In this document: in pieces, positions 9,589-18,765 of the stretch
Numbering within the stretch: position 1 is the first letter of the stretch
Layout of the letters: every line of letters begins with the position of its first letter
Assembly: GCF_037023745.1 (NCBI RefSeq)
Contig: NZ_CP146101.1
Coordinates: 5,410,001-5,474,000, forward strand
DNA: 64,000 nt
Source: Streptomyces sp. SCSIO 30461
GTDB taxonomy: Bacteria > Actinomycetota > Actinomycetes > Streptomycetales > Streptomycetaceae
Direction: 5' to 3'
Made by a program: the position numbers and the translations under genes
Notes under the pieces: generated by a model
Told to the model about the DNA's origin: nothing
What the model saw: only the letters and a program-made list of their open reading frames with translations
The model's database searches: none

Positions 9589-10302
9589 ATGCCGGTAGCG
9601 ATCATCACGGGAGCCTCCAAGGGGCTGGGGCGGGCACTGGCCGAAGCGCTGGCCCGCCGCGGCTGGGACCTGGTGCTCGACGCGCGTACCGAATCCGTGC
9701 TGGCGAAGACGGCCGAGCGGCTGCGGCGCCATGGGACCCGGGTGGTGGCGCTGCCCGGGGATGTCACCCGGGCCGGGCACCGCGGGGAGCTGGTGGCGGC
9801 GGCGCAGGAGCTGGGATCGCTCGATCTGCTGGTGAGCAATGCCAGCGCGCTGGGTGCCGAACCGCTGGTCCCGCTGGCGGCGCTGCCACTGGCCGGGCTG
9901 AGGGAGGCGCTGGAGACCAATGTGGTGGCGGCGCTCGGACTGGTACAGCAGGCACTGCCGCTGCTGCGCACGACCGCGCCGGGCGGGGAGCCGGGTGCGG
10001 TTGTCGCGGTGAGTTCGGATGCCGGGCGGGAAGCCTATGCCACCTGGGGCGGGTACGGGGCGTCGAAGGCGGCGCTCGACCTGCTCACCGCGGTGCTGGC
10101 GGTCGAGGAGCCGGAACTGAGGGTCTGGGCGGTGGACCCCGGGGACATGCGTACGGATCTGTACGAGGCCGCGGTGCCAGGCGACGGGGACGCCGGGGCA
10201 CGGCCCGCGCCGGAGTCGGTAGTACCGGCGTTGCTGAGGCTGCTGGACGAACGCCCGGCGAGCGGCCGGTACGAGGCGACCGCGCTGCCGGCGGCACGGT
10301 GA
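9589..10302 (+). CDS. Short-chain dehydrogenase/reductase
   Basis: The 237-residue protein has the NAD(P) fingerprint ITGASKGLGRAL (residues 5-16), NASALG after strand 4, catalytic Ser in VSSDAG and YGASKAA (Tyr-x3-Lys). It is a classical SDR oxidoreductase; the substrate is unknown. A GGGGATGGAG site precedes ATG 9589. Its TGA overlaps a GTG at 10299 in the frame of the next gene, so it is likely cotranscribed with queA. Confidence 0.85.
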   Translation: MPVAIITGASKGLGRALAEALARRGWDLVLDARTESVLAKTAERLRRHGTRVVALPGDVTRAGHRGELVAAAQELGSLDLLVSNASALGAEPLVPLAALPLAGLREALETNVVAALGLVQQALPLLRTTAPGGEPGAVVAVSSDAGREAYATWGGYGASKAALDLLTAVLAVEEPELRVWAVDPGDMRTDLYEAAVPGDGDAGARPAPESVVPALLRLLDERPASGRYEATALPAAR

Positions 10303-10307
10303 GGCGG

Positions 10308-11435
10308 ATGAACGGGCTGGACCGAGCGGGTGTGCTGGAGAGTCTCAGGGTGCCGGACGCGCTGCTCGCGCGGGTGCCGGCCGAGGTCCGCGGCAGCGGT
10401 AGGGACGACGTACGACTGCTGGTGTCGCGCGGGACGGCGGTGTCGCACCGCTCCTTCCGCGAGCTGCCCGGGCAACTGCGGGCGGGTGACGTGCTGGTGG
10501 TGAACACCTCGCCCACGCTGCCGGCCGCCGTGGACGGGCGGCTGGGCGCGGAGCGCCTGGTCGTGCACTTCTCGACGCGCGGTGACCTGGGCACCGGCCC
10601 GCGCCTCGACGGGAGGGGTGAGCGCTGGGCGGTGGAGCTGCGCACCCCGGACGGCGCCGGAAGCACGCGGCAGCGTCCCGGTGGTCCTGCGGGGGCTCGG
10701 ATCCGGCTGCCCGGGGGTGGGCTTCTCGTACTGGAGGAACCGCTGGCGTCCGGCGGTGGCACGGCGGGCGGACGGCTGTGGTGGGCCACGGCCTCGGTGG
10801 ACGTGACGAAGCTGATGGGGCGGTACGGCAGGCCGATCCGGTACGGCTACACGGAGCGTGACCAGCCGATGACCGCGCACCAGACGGTGTTCGCGCTGCC
10901 CGCTCCGGACGGCTCGGGATCGGCGGAGATGCCGAGTGCGGGCCGCCCCTTCACCGAAGCCCTGGTCATGGAGCTGGTGCGGCGTGGGGTGCAGTTCGCT
11001 CCGCTGACACTGCACACGGGTGTGGCGTCGGCCGAGGCACACGAGCCTCCGTACCCGGAGCGCTTCGAGGTGTCCGAGGCGACCGCATGGCTGGTGAACG
11101 CGGCGCGGGCGGGCGGGGGACGGGTCGTCGCGGTGGGGACGACCGCGGTTCGGGCCCTGGAGTCGGCGGCGGGGCCGGACGGTGTGGTGCGGGCGGCGAG
11201 GGGCTGGACCGATCTGGTGGTCACTCCGGGGCGCGGGGTCCGGGCGGTGGACGGGCTGCTGACGGGACTGCACGAGCCCGAGGCCTCCCATCTGCTCATG
11301 CTGGCGGCCATTACCGGCGAGGAGGCGCTGGCCTGCGGGTATACCCAGGCGCTTGAGCACGGCTACCTGTGGCATGAGTTCGGGGACGTGCACCTCATCC
11401 TGCGGGACGACCCCATGACCGTCCGGATTGCTTGA
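10308..11435 (+). CDS. queA: S-adenosylmethionine:tRNA ribosyltransferase-isomerase-like protein
   Basis: The protein has about 375 residues. It transfers the ribosyl of SAM to 7-aminomethyl-deazaguanine in tRNA on the way to queuosine. Recognisable blocks are DDVRLLVSRGTAVSHRSFRE, LRAGDVLVVNTSPTLPAAV (QueA N-terminal region), RYGRPIRYGY, the Glu-Met region FTEALVMELVRRGVQFAPLT LHTG, and LITPGRGVRAVDGLLTGLHEP near the end (here VTPGRG). The start is uncertain: ATG 10308 has GAGG close by, while GTG 10299 overlaps the SDR stop (GTGA). No other queuosine gene is in view, so a diverged substrate is possible. Confidence 0.82.
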   Translation: MNGLDRAGVLESLRVPDALLARVPAEVRGSGRDDVRLLVSRGTAVSHRSFRELPGQLRAGDVLVVNTSPTLPAAVDGRLGAERLVVHFSTRGDLGTGPRLDGRGERWAVELRTPDGAGSTRQRPGGPAGARIRLPGGGLLVLEEPLASGGGTAGGRLWWATASVDVTKLMGRYGRPIRYGYTERDQPMTAHQTVFALPAPDGSGSAEMPSAGRPFTEALVMELVRRGVQFAPLTLHTGVASAEAHEPPYPERFEVSEATAWLVNAARAGGGRVVAVGTTAVRALESAAGPDGVVRAARGWTDLVVTPGRGVRAVDGLLTGLHEPEASHLLMLAAITGEEALACGYTQALEHGYLWHEFGDVHLILRDDPMTVRIA

Positions 11436-11712
11436 GCAACTCTCTGCAAGGTGGAGCGGGGCCCGATGTGAGCCCGCGCATAGGGCGCAGGTCACTTACG
11501 AAGCGCACTAGTAGCCACGTAAAGGACATGTGAACTGGCGTTCTTGGGGGACTTGTCCGGACTTATGGGGTCCTGCTCCACTAACCAGGATCGTACGTCA
11601 CATCTTTGCCACCGCATTTTGCTGCCGCTAAGAATTGCGTTCGTCGCCGCCGAGAAGGCGCTGAGCCGCCCGGCCTTTCGCGACTCCCGCTATTCGAAGA
11701 GGTACGTCTCGC

Positions 11713-12447
11713 ATGTTCGCGTCCCGCACTTCCGGTTCCGCCCGTATGTCCAAGACTCACAAGATCTCGATCGCCGGTGTGGCCGCCGTTGGCGTCTCGG
11801 CCCTCGCGTTCTCGCTCGTCCCGGGCAGCGCTTCGGCCGAAACCGAGACGCGGGCCGTGTCCACTGCCAACGGCGCCTGGTCCACCGGTGTCGACACGGC
11901 GAAAGCCACCGCCCTGCAGGCGAGCATCACCAACCAGTCGGCTTTCCTCGACGCCCAGGCCCAGGCCCAGACCCAGGCCGCCGCGCAGGCGAAGACGAAG
12001 GCCACCGCCGCCGCACTGAAGGCCAAGGCCGAGGCCCAGGCCGCCGCCAAGGCGAAGGCCGCCGCGAAGAAGCGCGCCGCCGCCGAGGCCGCCGCCAACC
12101 GCGCCGCCGTCCGCAAGGCCGTCTACCCGAACAACCTGGACGGCTGGATCCGCGAGGCCCTGGACATCATGAAGAAGCACAACATCCCGGGCAGCTACGA
12201 GGGCATCCACCGCAACATCATGCGTGAGTCCTCCGGCAACCCCCGGGCCATCAACAACTGGGACATCAACGCCCAGAACGGCATCCCGTCCAAGGGCCTG
12301 CTCCAGATCATCAAGCCCACCTTCGACGCTTACCACGTCCCCGGCACCGCCAAGGACCAGTACGACCCGGTCGCCAACATCGTCGCGTCCTGCAACTACG
12401 CGGCCGACCGCTACGGCTCGATGGACAACGTGAACAGCGCCTACTGA
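11713..12447 (+). CDS. Secreted transglycosylase-like (lysozyme-fold) protein with Ala/Lys-rich helix
   Basis: The protein has 244 residues. The signal peptide runs from MFASRTSGSARMSKTHKISIA to a likely cleavage after GSASA (about residue 43). A long, repetitive Ala/Lys/Gln/Glu helix covers about 75-135, probably a cell-wall spacer or coiled coil. The C-terminal domain (about 140-244) has the SLT-like core IHRNIMRESSGNPRAINNWD, ..GLLQIIKPTFDAYHVPG and NIVASCNYAADRYGS, where the Glu of RESSGNP is the predicted catalytic acid. It is probably a peptidoglycan lytic enzyme. The 277 bases upstream hold its promoter; I looked for a c-di-AMP riboswitch and did not find one. Confidence 0.85.
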   Translation: MFASRTSGSARMSKTHKISIAGVAAVGVSALAFSLVPGSASAETETRAVSTANGAWSTGVDTAKATALQASITNQSAFLDAQAQAQTQAAAQAKTKATAAALKAKAEAQAAAKAKAAAKKRAAAEAAANRAAVRKAVYPNNLDGWIREALDIMKKHNIPGSYEGIHRNIMRESSGNPRAINNWDINAQNGIPSKGLLQIIKPTFDAYHVPGTAKDQYDPVANIVASCNYAADRYGSMDNVNSAY

Positions 12448-12481
12448 CGGACGCACGAAAGCCGCAAGGCCCGTAACATAC

Positions 12482-12529
12482 ACGCCTGGAGGGCGGCACC
12501 CCATGGTCGGGGTGCCGCCCTCCAGGCGT
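12482..12529. terminator. Perfect 21-bp hairpin between convergent genes
   Basis: Arms 12482-12502 and 12509-12529 are perfectly complementary around a 6-base loop, between the transglycosylase-like gene and the convergent ABC exporter. There is no U-tract, which is common for actinomycete terminators. Confidence 0.8.
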
Positions 12530-12552
12530 CCGCGTGGGCGGAGGACGGCTGC

Positions 12553-15138
12553 CTACTTGCGCATGACCTCGGGCTCGTGACGGCGCAGGAAGCGGGCCAC
12601 GAGGAAGCCGCACAGCGCGCCGAGCGCCAGCAGGGCCGCCATGTCCATAACCCAGGCTCCGACCTCGTGGTCCCAGAGGGGGTCGGTGTTGCCGGGGTCG
12701 TCCTGGTTGGGGCTGATCCGGTTGAAGTCCAACGTGGCGCCGGCCGCGGCGACCGCCCAGCGGGACGGCATCAGATACGAGAACTCGTTCACACCGACCG
12801 TGCCGTTCAGAATGAACAGACAGCCGGTGAATACGACCTGGACGATCGCGAACATCACCAGCAGCGGCATCGTCTTCTCCGCGGTCTTCACCAGCGCCGA
12901 GATGATCAGGCCGAACATCATGGAGGTGAAACCGAGCGCCATGATAGGCAGCGAGAGCTCCAGGAGGGTATAGCCGAGCACCAGGCCCTCGTCGGGGATA
13001 TCCCGGCTGGAGAAGCCGATCACACCGACCAGTGCGCCCTGGAACACCGTGATCATGCCGAGCACGATCACCTTGGACATCAGATACGCGGAGCGTGACA
13101 GACCGGTCGCACGCTCGCGCTCATAGATCACCCGCTCCTTGATCAGCTCACGGACCGAGTTGGCGGCTCCGGCGAAGCAGGCACCCACCGCGAGTATCAG
13201 CAGCACGGTCGTGGCCGTGCCGTTCGGGACGATCCTGCCCTGCGCGTTCGCCCCGTTGGGCAGCAGTCCCTTGTCCGCGTCGATGAGCAGGCTCACCGCA
13301 CCGAGTACGGCGGGCAGTGCCACCATCAGGGCGAGGAAGCCCCGGTCGGAGGCGATCACGGAGACATAGCGCCGGATCAGCGTGCCGAGCTGGGAGAACC
13401 AGCTCTGCGGTTTCGGGGGTCTGATCGCCTGCGCGGGCGGCATGCTCACCGACTGCGGAGCGACGGCGTCGATGTCCGCGGCGTACATCTGGTAGTGCTG
13501 TGAGCCCTTCCAGCGGCCCGCCCAGTCGTAGTCGCGGTAGTTCTCGAATGCGGAGAAGACATCGGCCCAGGTGTCGTAGCCGAAGAAGTTCAGCGCCTCC
13601 TCCGGCGGCCCGAAGTACGCGACGGAACCGCCGGGCGCCATCACCAGCAGCTTGTCGCACAGCGCCAGTTCCGCCACCGAGTGGGTGACGACCAGGACGG
13701 TGCGGCCGTCGTCGGCCAGACCTCGCAGCAGCTGCATCACATCGCGGTCCATGCCCGGGTCGAGGCCGGATGTCGGCTCGTCCAGGAATATCAGCGACGG
13801 CTTCGTCAGCAGCTCCAGGGCCACCGACACACGCTTGCGCTGGCCACCGGAGAGTGAGGTGACCTTCTTCCCCTTGTGGATGTCCAGCTTGAGCTCACGC
13901 AGCACCTCGTCGATACGCGCCTCGCGCTCGGCGGCACTGGTGTCCGCGGGGAAGCGGAGCTTGGCGGCGTACTTGAGGGCGCTGCGGACGGTCAGTTCCT
14001 TGTGGAGGATGTCGTCCTGCGGCACCAGGCCGATGCGTTGGCGCAGCTCGGCGAACTGCTTGTAGAGGTTCCGGTTGTCGTATAGGACATCGCCCTGGTC
14101 GGCGGGCCGGTAGCCGGTGAGCGCCTTGAGCAGGGTGGACTTCCCGGAGCCGGACGGGCCGATGACCGCGATCAGGGACTTCTCGGGGACGCCGAAGGAG
14201 ACGTCCTTGAGGATCTGCTTGCCGCCGTCGACGGTGACCGTGAGGTGACGGGCGGAGAAAGAGACCTCACCGGTGTCGACGAACTCCTCGAGGCGGTCGC
14301 CCACCAGCCGGAAGGCGGAGTGGCCGATGCCGACGATGTCGTTCGGGCCGATGAGCGCGGAGCCGGACTTCGCCAGCGGCTGGCCGTTGACGTAGGTGCC
14401 GTTGTGCGAGCCGAGGTCGCGGATCTCGTAGCGGCCGTCCGGCGTGGCGTGGAACTCGGCATGGTGGCGGGACACTTGGAGGTCCGAGACCACCAGCTCG
14501 TTCTCCAGGGCACGGCCGATGCGCATGACGTGACCGAGCGAGAACTGGTGGAACGTGGTGGGGCTGCGGTCCCCGTACACCGGCGGCGCCTGGTCCGCGG
14601 ACTGCTGTCCGTACGATGCGGCGCCCTGCTGATACGGAGTCTGCGGGGACTGCTGATGCGGCACCTGCGCCTGCTGCGGGGACTGCTCCCGCTGCCAGTG
14701 CTGCTGCGGCGTCGCCTGGGGCGCCTGCTGCCACTGCGGCTGGGCCGGGGCCTGGCCCGCGGCCTGCCGGGCGGCGTACTGGGACTGCTGTGGCTGCTGC
14801 GCGACGGCGCCCCGAGCGCCGCGGTCGCCGTTCGCCGCACCGCTCAGATTCAGCCGCGGGCCGTCGTTGGCGTTTCCGAGATGGACCGCGGAGCCGGGGC
14901 CGACCTCCATCTGGTGGATCCGCCGACCCTGCGCATAGGTGCCGTTGGTGCTTCCGTGGTCCTGGATGGCCCAACTCCGGCCGTCCCAGCTGATCGTGGC
15001 GTGCCGCCACGACACTCTGGCGTCGTCGACCACCACGTCGCCCTGTGGGTCACGCCCGATGGTGTACGACCTGGACGGATCGAGGCTCCAGGTCCTTCCG
15101 TTCAATTCCAGTACGAGTTCCGGCACTCCATGCCCCAC
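12553..15138 (-). CDS. Double-FHA ABC-2 type exporter
   Basis: The 861-residue single-chain transporter has FHA domain 1 (about 25-90; IGRDPQ, SWRHA, DHGSTNGTY) and a Gln/Pro/Ala-rich linker (about 105-195). FHA domain 2 (about 205-275; IGRALENE, SRHHAEF, LGSHNGTY) follows, then the ABC ATPase (Walker A GPSGSGKST 327-335; LSGGQ 429-433; Walker B LIFLDEP 449-455) and an ABC-2 membrane domain (about 605-855, six spans). The layout is that of mycobacterial Rv1747, which is regulated by Ser/Thr kinases through its FHA domains. GTG 15138 has GGGGGA upstream; GTG 15126 is an alternative start. The cargo is unknown. Confidence 0.92.
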   Translation of the reverse strand: MGHGVPELVLELNGRTWSLDPSRSYTIGRDPQGDVVVDDARVSWRHATISWDGRSWAIQDHGSTNGTYAQGRRIHQMEVGPGSAVHLGNANDGPRLNLSGAANGDRGARGAVAQQPQQSQYAARQAAGQAPAQPQWQQAPQATPQQHWQREQSPQQAQVPHQQSPQTPYQQGAASYGQQSADQAPPVYGDRSPTTFHQFSLGHVMRIGRALENELVVSDLQVSRHHAEFHATPDGRYEIRDLGSHNGTYVNGQPLAKSGSALIGPNDIVGIGHSAFRLVGDRLEEFVDTGEVSFSARHLTVTVDGGKQILKDVSFGVPEKSLIAVIGPSGSGKSTLLKALTGYRPADQGDVLYDNRNLYKQFAELRQRIGLVPQDDILHKELTVRSALKYAAKLRFPADTSAAEREARIDEVLRELKLDIHKGKKVTSLSGGQRKRVSVALELLTKPSLIFLDEPTSGLDPGMDRDVMQLLRGLADDGRTVLVVTHSVAELALCDKLLVMAPGGSVAYFGPPEEALNFFGYDTWADVFSAFENYRDYDWAGRWKGSQHYQMYAADIDAVAPQSVSMPPAQAIRPPKPQSWFSQLGTLIRRYVSVIASDRGFLALMVALPAVLGAVSLLIDADKGLLPNGANAQGRIVPNGTATTVLLILAVGACFAGAANSVRELIKERVIYERERATGLSRSAYLMSKVIVLGMITVFQGALVGVIGFSSRDIPDEGLVLGYTLLELSLPIMALGFTSMMFGLIISALVKTAEKTMPLLVMFAIVQVVFTGCLFILNGTVGVNEFSYLMPSRWAVAAAGATLDFNRISPNQDDPGNTDPLWDHEVGAWVMDMAALLALGALCGFLVARFLRRHEPEVMRK

Positions 15139-15370
15139 TAGTTGTCCCCCGAGCTACCCCCGTCGCAGGGAGTCTAGGGATGGCGAACATCGTGAGGAAC
15201 TATTTCAGGCCCGCTGCCGTATCCAAAAGCCGGGCCTCCCGGCGGTGTGCTTCCGAGTGCACGAACGCGCCGTTGACTGCAGCGAAACGCGCCCGGAGAG
15301 TGGTAAGCGCCCATGAGTGCACACGAATCCTGCACGAATGGGGCAAGTCCACATGGATCGGGGGGTCCTG

Positions 15371-17149
15371 ATGGCGTCGAACGGCGGGGCCCGCGAACGG
15401 CCCGTGCCCTGGGGTGACGTGGCGCTGGCCTCGATCGCGGCGGTGAGCTGGTCGCTGGCGGGGATGGCGGGCACGGCGGCGGCGGGGCTGCATCTGCTGG
15501 ACGCCGACGCGAGCGGCTCACTGGGCCCCATGACAGCGGCGGTGACGGTGCTCGCGGTCGGTGGGTCGGTCACACCGTACGGCGATGTGTCGGTCTTCGG
15601 ACTTGAGGGTGCACAGGCGTCGACCGCCGTCCATGTCGTCCCGCTGGGGGTGGCGCTGGTCGGTGCGCTGCTGCTGGGTCACTTCTTCCTGAGGCCGCTG
15701 CGCGTGGCCGGCGGCGGGTTCTCCGGTGCGGAACTGGCGGCTCGGGCAGGCATGTCGGCGGGGCTGTTCCTCGGGGCGGTCGGTGCGCTTGCCTGGCTGG
15801 GCCATGACGTGATCACCTTCGACGGTGAGGCGCTGGGGCTCGACGGTGCGCCGGGCACCGGTGCGGGCGGCGGTCCCCGGATGGATGTGCCGGGTCTGGG
15901 AGACCTCGGGGACCTCGGAGACCTCGGTGACGGCACCGGGGGGATCGGCGGGCTGCTGCCGGACCGGCTCGGTGAGCTGGTGGACGCGAAGGCCTCGGTC
16001 GGCTTCACCGTGGACACCGCCGACTCCTTGGCCGGTGCGTTGTTCTGGGTGCTCGGGGTGCTGCTGATCGCTCTGCTCGCCTCACGCCGTACGCCACTGC
16101 CGGCGGGCTGGGACGCGGTGCACCGGCTGGTGCGGCCCGCCGTGTCCGCCGTGCTGACCCTGCTGCTGACGGCGGTGGCGGCGGGGCTGGCAGCGGCGGC
16201 GTACGCCGGGTTCACCGACGACCGGCCGGGACCGGTCGTCGGCGCGGCGCTGCTCGGCACACCGAACGGTGCGTGGACGGGTGTCGCGCTCGGCTTGTTG
16301 GTGCCCTGGCGCGGCAGGGCGAGCGGCGAACTGGCGAAGGTGCTGCCGGATCCGCTGGGCGAACTGCTGAGGGTGGCGGCGGACGAACCGGTCACGGTGG
16401 GGCGGCTCGCGGAACACGACGGCCGGGTGTGGCTGCTCGCCGTGGCCGGTGCCGCGCTGATGCTGTGCGCCGGGGTGCTCAGCGCGGTGCGTACGCCCAG
16501 GCCCCCGGGGATGGGTGCGGTGAGGTTCACGGGGCGGTGTGCGGCGGCACTGGGGCCGGCGTCGGCCGTGGCGCTGGCGGCCGTGGTGCTGCTGACCCGG
16601 GTGTCCGCGGACGCCTCGCTGTCGGTGCTCGGGTTCGACGCGTTCGGGGCACGGCTCGAACTGCGCGGGGACCCGGGCGCGGCCGTGGTTCTGGGTGCGG
16701 TGTGGGGCACTGTGTCGGGCGGTGTGGGGGCGCTGCTGGCGTGCGCGTCGGGGGTGGCCGGTTCGCGCGCGGCACCACTCGCCGTTGCGGGAGGCACACC
16801 CCTGGGACCGCTCACCGGCCCGTATCACCCGTCTGCGCCGTATCGCCCGCCGAACGCGGATACGAACCCGTATCTGAGGCTGTCGGGCGGGCAGGAGCCG
16901 TCCGCTCGGCGGCAGGTGCCGCCCGAGCGGAGGCCGGAACAACCCGATCAGCGGCGGCGCGCGACGCCGGGACGGGGACTGCACGGGGCTGAGACGGTGG
17001 CCGGGCCTGCGCTGCCTCCGCCCCCGCCGCCGAGGCCTCCCGCACCGCCCGGACCCCGGGGGACCCGCCCGGACGGCCGACGGGACCGTCCGCGGGACGA
17101 GCCTCCCGACGGGCCTCCGCCGCCCGGGGCGCCGCGAACGCGTCGCTGA
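15371..17149 (+). CDS. Streptophobe-family integral membrane protein
   Basis: The protein has 592 residues from ATG 15371, chosen for the GGGGGG site just before; in-frame starts at 15317 and 15353 are alternatives. There are about ten hydrophobic spans between residues 15 and 470, a Gly/Asp-rich soluble loop with LGDLGDLGD repeats (about 165-190), and a cytoplasmic Pro/Arg-rich tail (about 485-592). I recognise the pattern as the streptophobe family, known only by its presence in Streptomyces-type genomes; the function is unknown. It diverges from the FHA-ABC exporter, with which it shares a 232-base intergenic region. Confidence 0.8.
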   Translation: MASNGGARERPVPWGDVALASIAAVSWSLAGMAGTAAAGLHLLDADASGSLGPMTAAVTVLAVGGSVTPYGDVSVFGLEGAQASTAVHVVPLGVALVGALLLGHFFLRPLRVAGGGFSGAELAARAGMSAGLFLGAVGALAWLGHDVITFDGEALGLDGAPGTGAGGGPRMDVPGLGDLGDLGDLGDGTGGIGGLLPDRLGELVDAKASVGFTVDTADSLAGALFWVLGVLLIALLASRRTPLPAGWDAVHRLVRPAVSAVLTLLLTAVAAGLAAAAYAGFTDDRPGPVVGAALLGTPNGAWTGVALGLLVPWRGRASGELAKVLPDPLGELLRVAADEPVTVGRLAEHDGRVWLLAVAGAALMLCAGVLSAVRTPRPPGMGAVRFTGRCAAALGPASAVALAAVVLLTRVSADASLSVLGFDAFGARLELRGDPGAAVVLGAVWGTVSGGVGALLACASGVAGSRAAPLAVAGGTPLGPLTGPYHPSAPYRPPNADTNPYLRLSGGQEPSARRQVPPERRPEQPDQRRRATPGRGLHGAETVAGPALPPPPPPRPPAPPGPRGTRPDGRRDRPRDEPPDGPPPPGAPRTRR

Positions 17150-17327
17150 TCACCCGTCCGATCCCGACGCGGGACCGGCGTCCTGCCCTTCACCTCCGGG
17201 CCGACCTGCCGAAACCCGGACGCCATCTTTCCGACACCGCCCTTCGCCTGCCGCTGTACCGGCGGCCGTCCGCTCCGCGGGACGGGGCGGCGCATGGCAC
17301 GGAGTGCCCGATAACGTGGGAAGTACC

Positions 17328-18542
17328 ATGAGCGCATCGCAGCCCCCTCAGACGTCCGCCGTCCCTACTCTTCTGGTCAAGATCTTCGGGAAGGACCGTC
17401 CCGGGATCACGGCCGGGCTTTTCGACACCCTGGCCGCCTACGCGGTCGATGTGATCGACATCGAGCAGATCGTCACGCGTGGCCGTATCACGCTGTGCGT
17501 TCTCGTCACGGCTCCGTCCTCGGGAGTCGAGGGCGAGCTGCGATCCACCGTCCACGGCTGGGCGGAGTCGCTGAAGCTCCAGGCGGAGATCATCTCCGGT
17601 ACCGGTGACAACCGGCCGCGCGGCAGTGGCCGCTCCCATGTCACCGTGCTCGGACACCCTCTGACGGCGGAGTCGGCGGCGGCCATAGCCTCCAGGATCA
17701 CCGGCTGCGGGGGAAACATCGACCGTATCTTCCGGTTGGCGAAGTACCCCGTCACAGCGGTCGAGTTCGCGGTGTCCGGCTGTGAGACCGAGCCGCTGCG
17801 CACCGCGCTGGCCACGGAGGCGGCGGAGATCGGTGTGGATGTGGCGGTGGTCTCCGCGGGACTGCACCGCAGGGCTCAGCGTCTGCTGGTGATGGACGTG
17901 GACTCCACCATGATCCAGGACGAGGTCATCGAGCTGTTCGCGGCGCACGCCGGGTGCGAGGACCGGGTCGCGGAGGTGACCGCCGCGGCGATGCGCGGCG
18001 AGCTGGACTTCGAGCAGTCCCTGCACGCGCGGGTGGCGCTGCTGGCCGGGCTGGACGCATCGGTGGTCGACAAGGTGCGGGCGGAGGTGCGGTTGACCCC
18101 GGGCGCCCGCACGCTCATCCGTACGCTGAAGCGCCTCGGCTACCAAGTCGGTGTGGTGTCTGGCGGGTTCACCCAGGTCACGGATGACCTGAAGGAGCGA
18201 CTCGGCCTTGATTTCGCCTCTGCCAACACGCTGGAGATCGTGGACGGCAAGCTGACCGGGCGGGTCACCGGGGAGATCGTGGACCGGGCCGGAAAGGCGC
18301 GGCTGCTGCGGCGGTTCGCCTCGCAGGCGGGTGTACCACTGGCGCAGACGGTGGCGATCGGCGACGGCGCGAACGATCTCGACATGCTCAATGCAGCGGG
18401 ACTCGGCGTCGCCTTCAACGCGAAGCCGGTGGTCCGCGAGGCGGCCGACACGGCGGTGAACGTGCCGTTCCTGGACGCGGTGCTCTATCTGCTCGGGATC
18501 ACGCGTGAAGAGGTCGAAGCCGCGGACGTGCACGAGGACTGA
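17328..18542 (+). CDS. serB: Phosphoserine phosphatase with tandem ACT domains
   Basis: The protein has 404 residues from ATG 17328 (GTGGGA upstream). It catalyses the last step of serine synthesis. Two ACT-like domains (about 12-90 and 102-180; KIFGKDRPGITAGLFDTLA is typical) precede a HAD phosphatase domain. That domain has nucleophile Asp190 and acid Asp192 in DVDSTMIQDEV, motif II in GVVSGGFTQV and motif III/IV in GDGANDLDML. The length matches actinobacterial SerB, whose ACT domains are thought to bind serine. It appears monocistronic. Confidence 0.95.
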   Translation: MSASQPPQTSAVPTLLVKIFGKDRPGITAGLFDTLAAYAVDVIDIEQIVTRGRITLCVLVTAPSSGVEGELRSTVHGWAESLKLQAEIISGTGDNRPRGSGRSHVTVLGHPLTAESAAAIASRITGCGGNIDRIFRLAKYPVTAVEFAVSGCETEPLRTALATEAAEIGVDVAVVSAGLHRRAQRLLVMDVDSTMIQDEVIELFAAHAGCEDRVAEVTAAAMRGELDFEQSLHARVALLAGLDASVVDKVRAEVRLTPGARTLIRTLKRLGYQVGVVSGGFTQVTDDLKERLGLDFASANTLEIVDGKLTGRVTGEIVDRAGKARLLRRFASQAGVPLAQTVAIGDGANDLDMLNAAGLGVAFNAKPVVREAADTAVNVPFLDAVLYLLGITREEVEAADVHED

Positions 18543-18765
18543 CCAGCCGCCGGAGATCGGGTGCACTGGCCCCCCACGGCGGGGAGGCGTCCGCAGCGGC
18601 CGGGGGCTCGCGCGGCGCCGAACACCGACGGATCCGCGCTCTGCGAGGGCTCGCCCGAAGGTCACCCACCATGCCGAAGAGGCAGTAGCGCACGGCCGAC
18701 GAACCGGCGACGCAGCGTATCGGCCCCGTGTACGTGTCGCGCGCGGGGCAGATACGCACTCCGCG

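Noticed and set aside
9438..10307. Long N-terminal extension of the queA frame, Gly/Arg-rich
   Set aside because: It lies over the SDR gene in another frame and has the low-complexity composition of a high-GC shadow.
11436..11712. Possible c-di-AMP (ydaO) riboswitch before the secreted transglycosylase-like gene
   Set aside because: Such switches occur before Streptomyces cell-wall hydrolase genes, but the conserved GGGGAACC/GGGTGAAT-type core segments are absent here.
18543..18765. Possible small gene between serB and the SixA-type gene
   Set aside because: Short frames exist, but none has a ribosome site or recognisable sequence.
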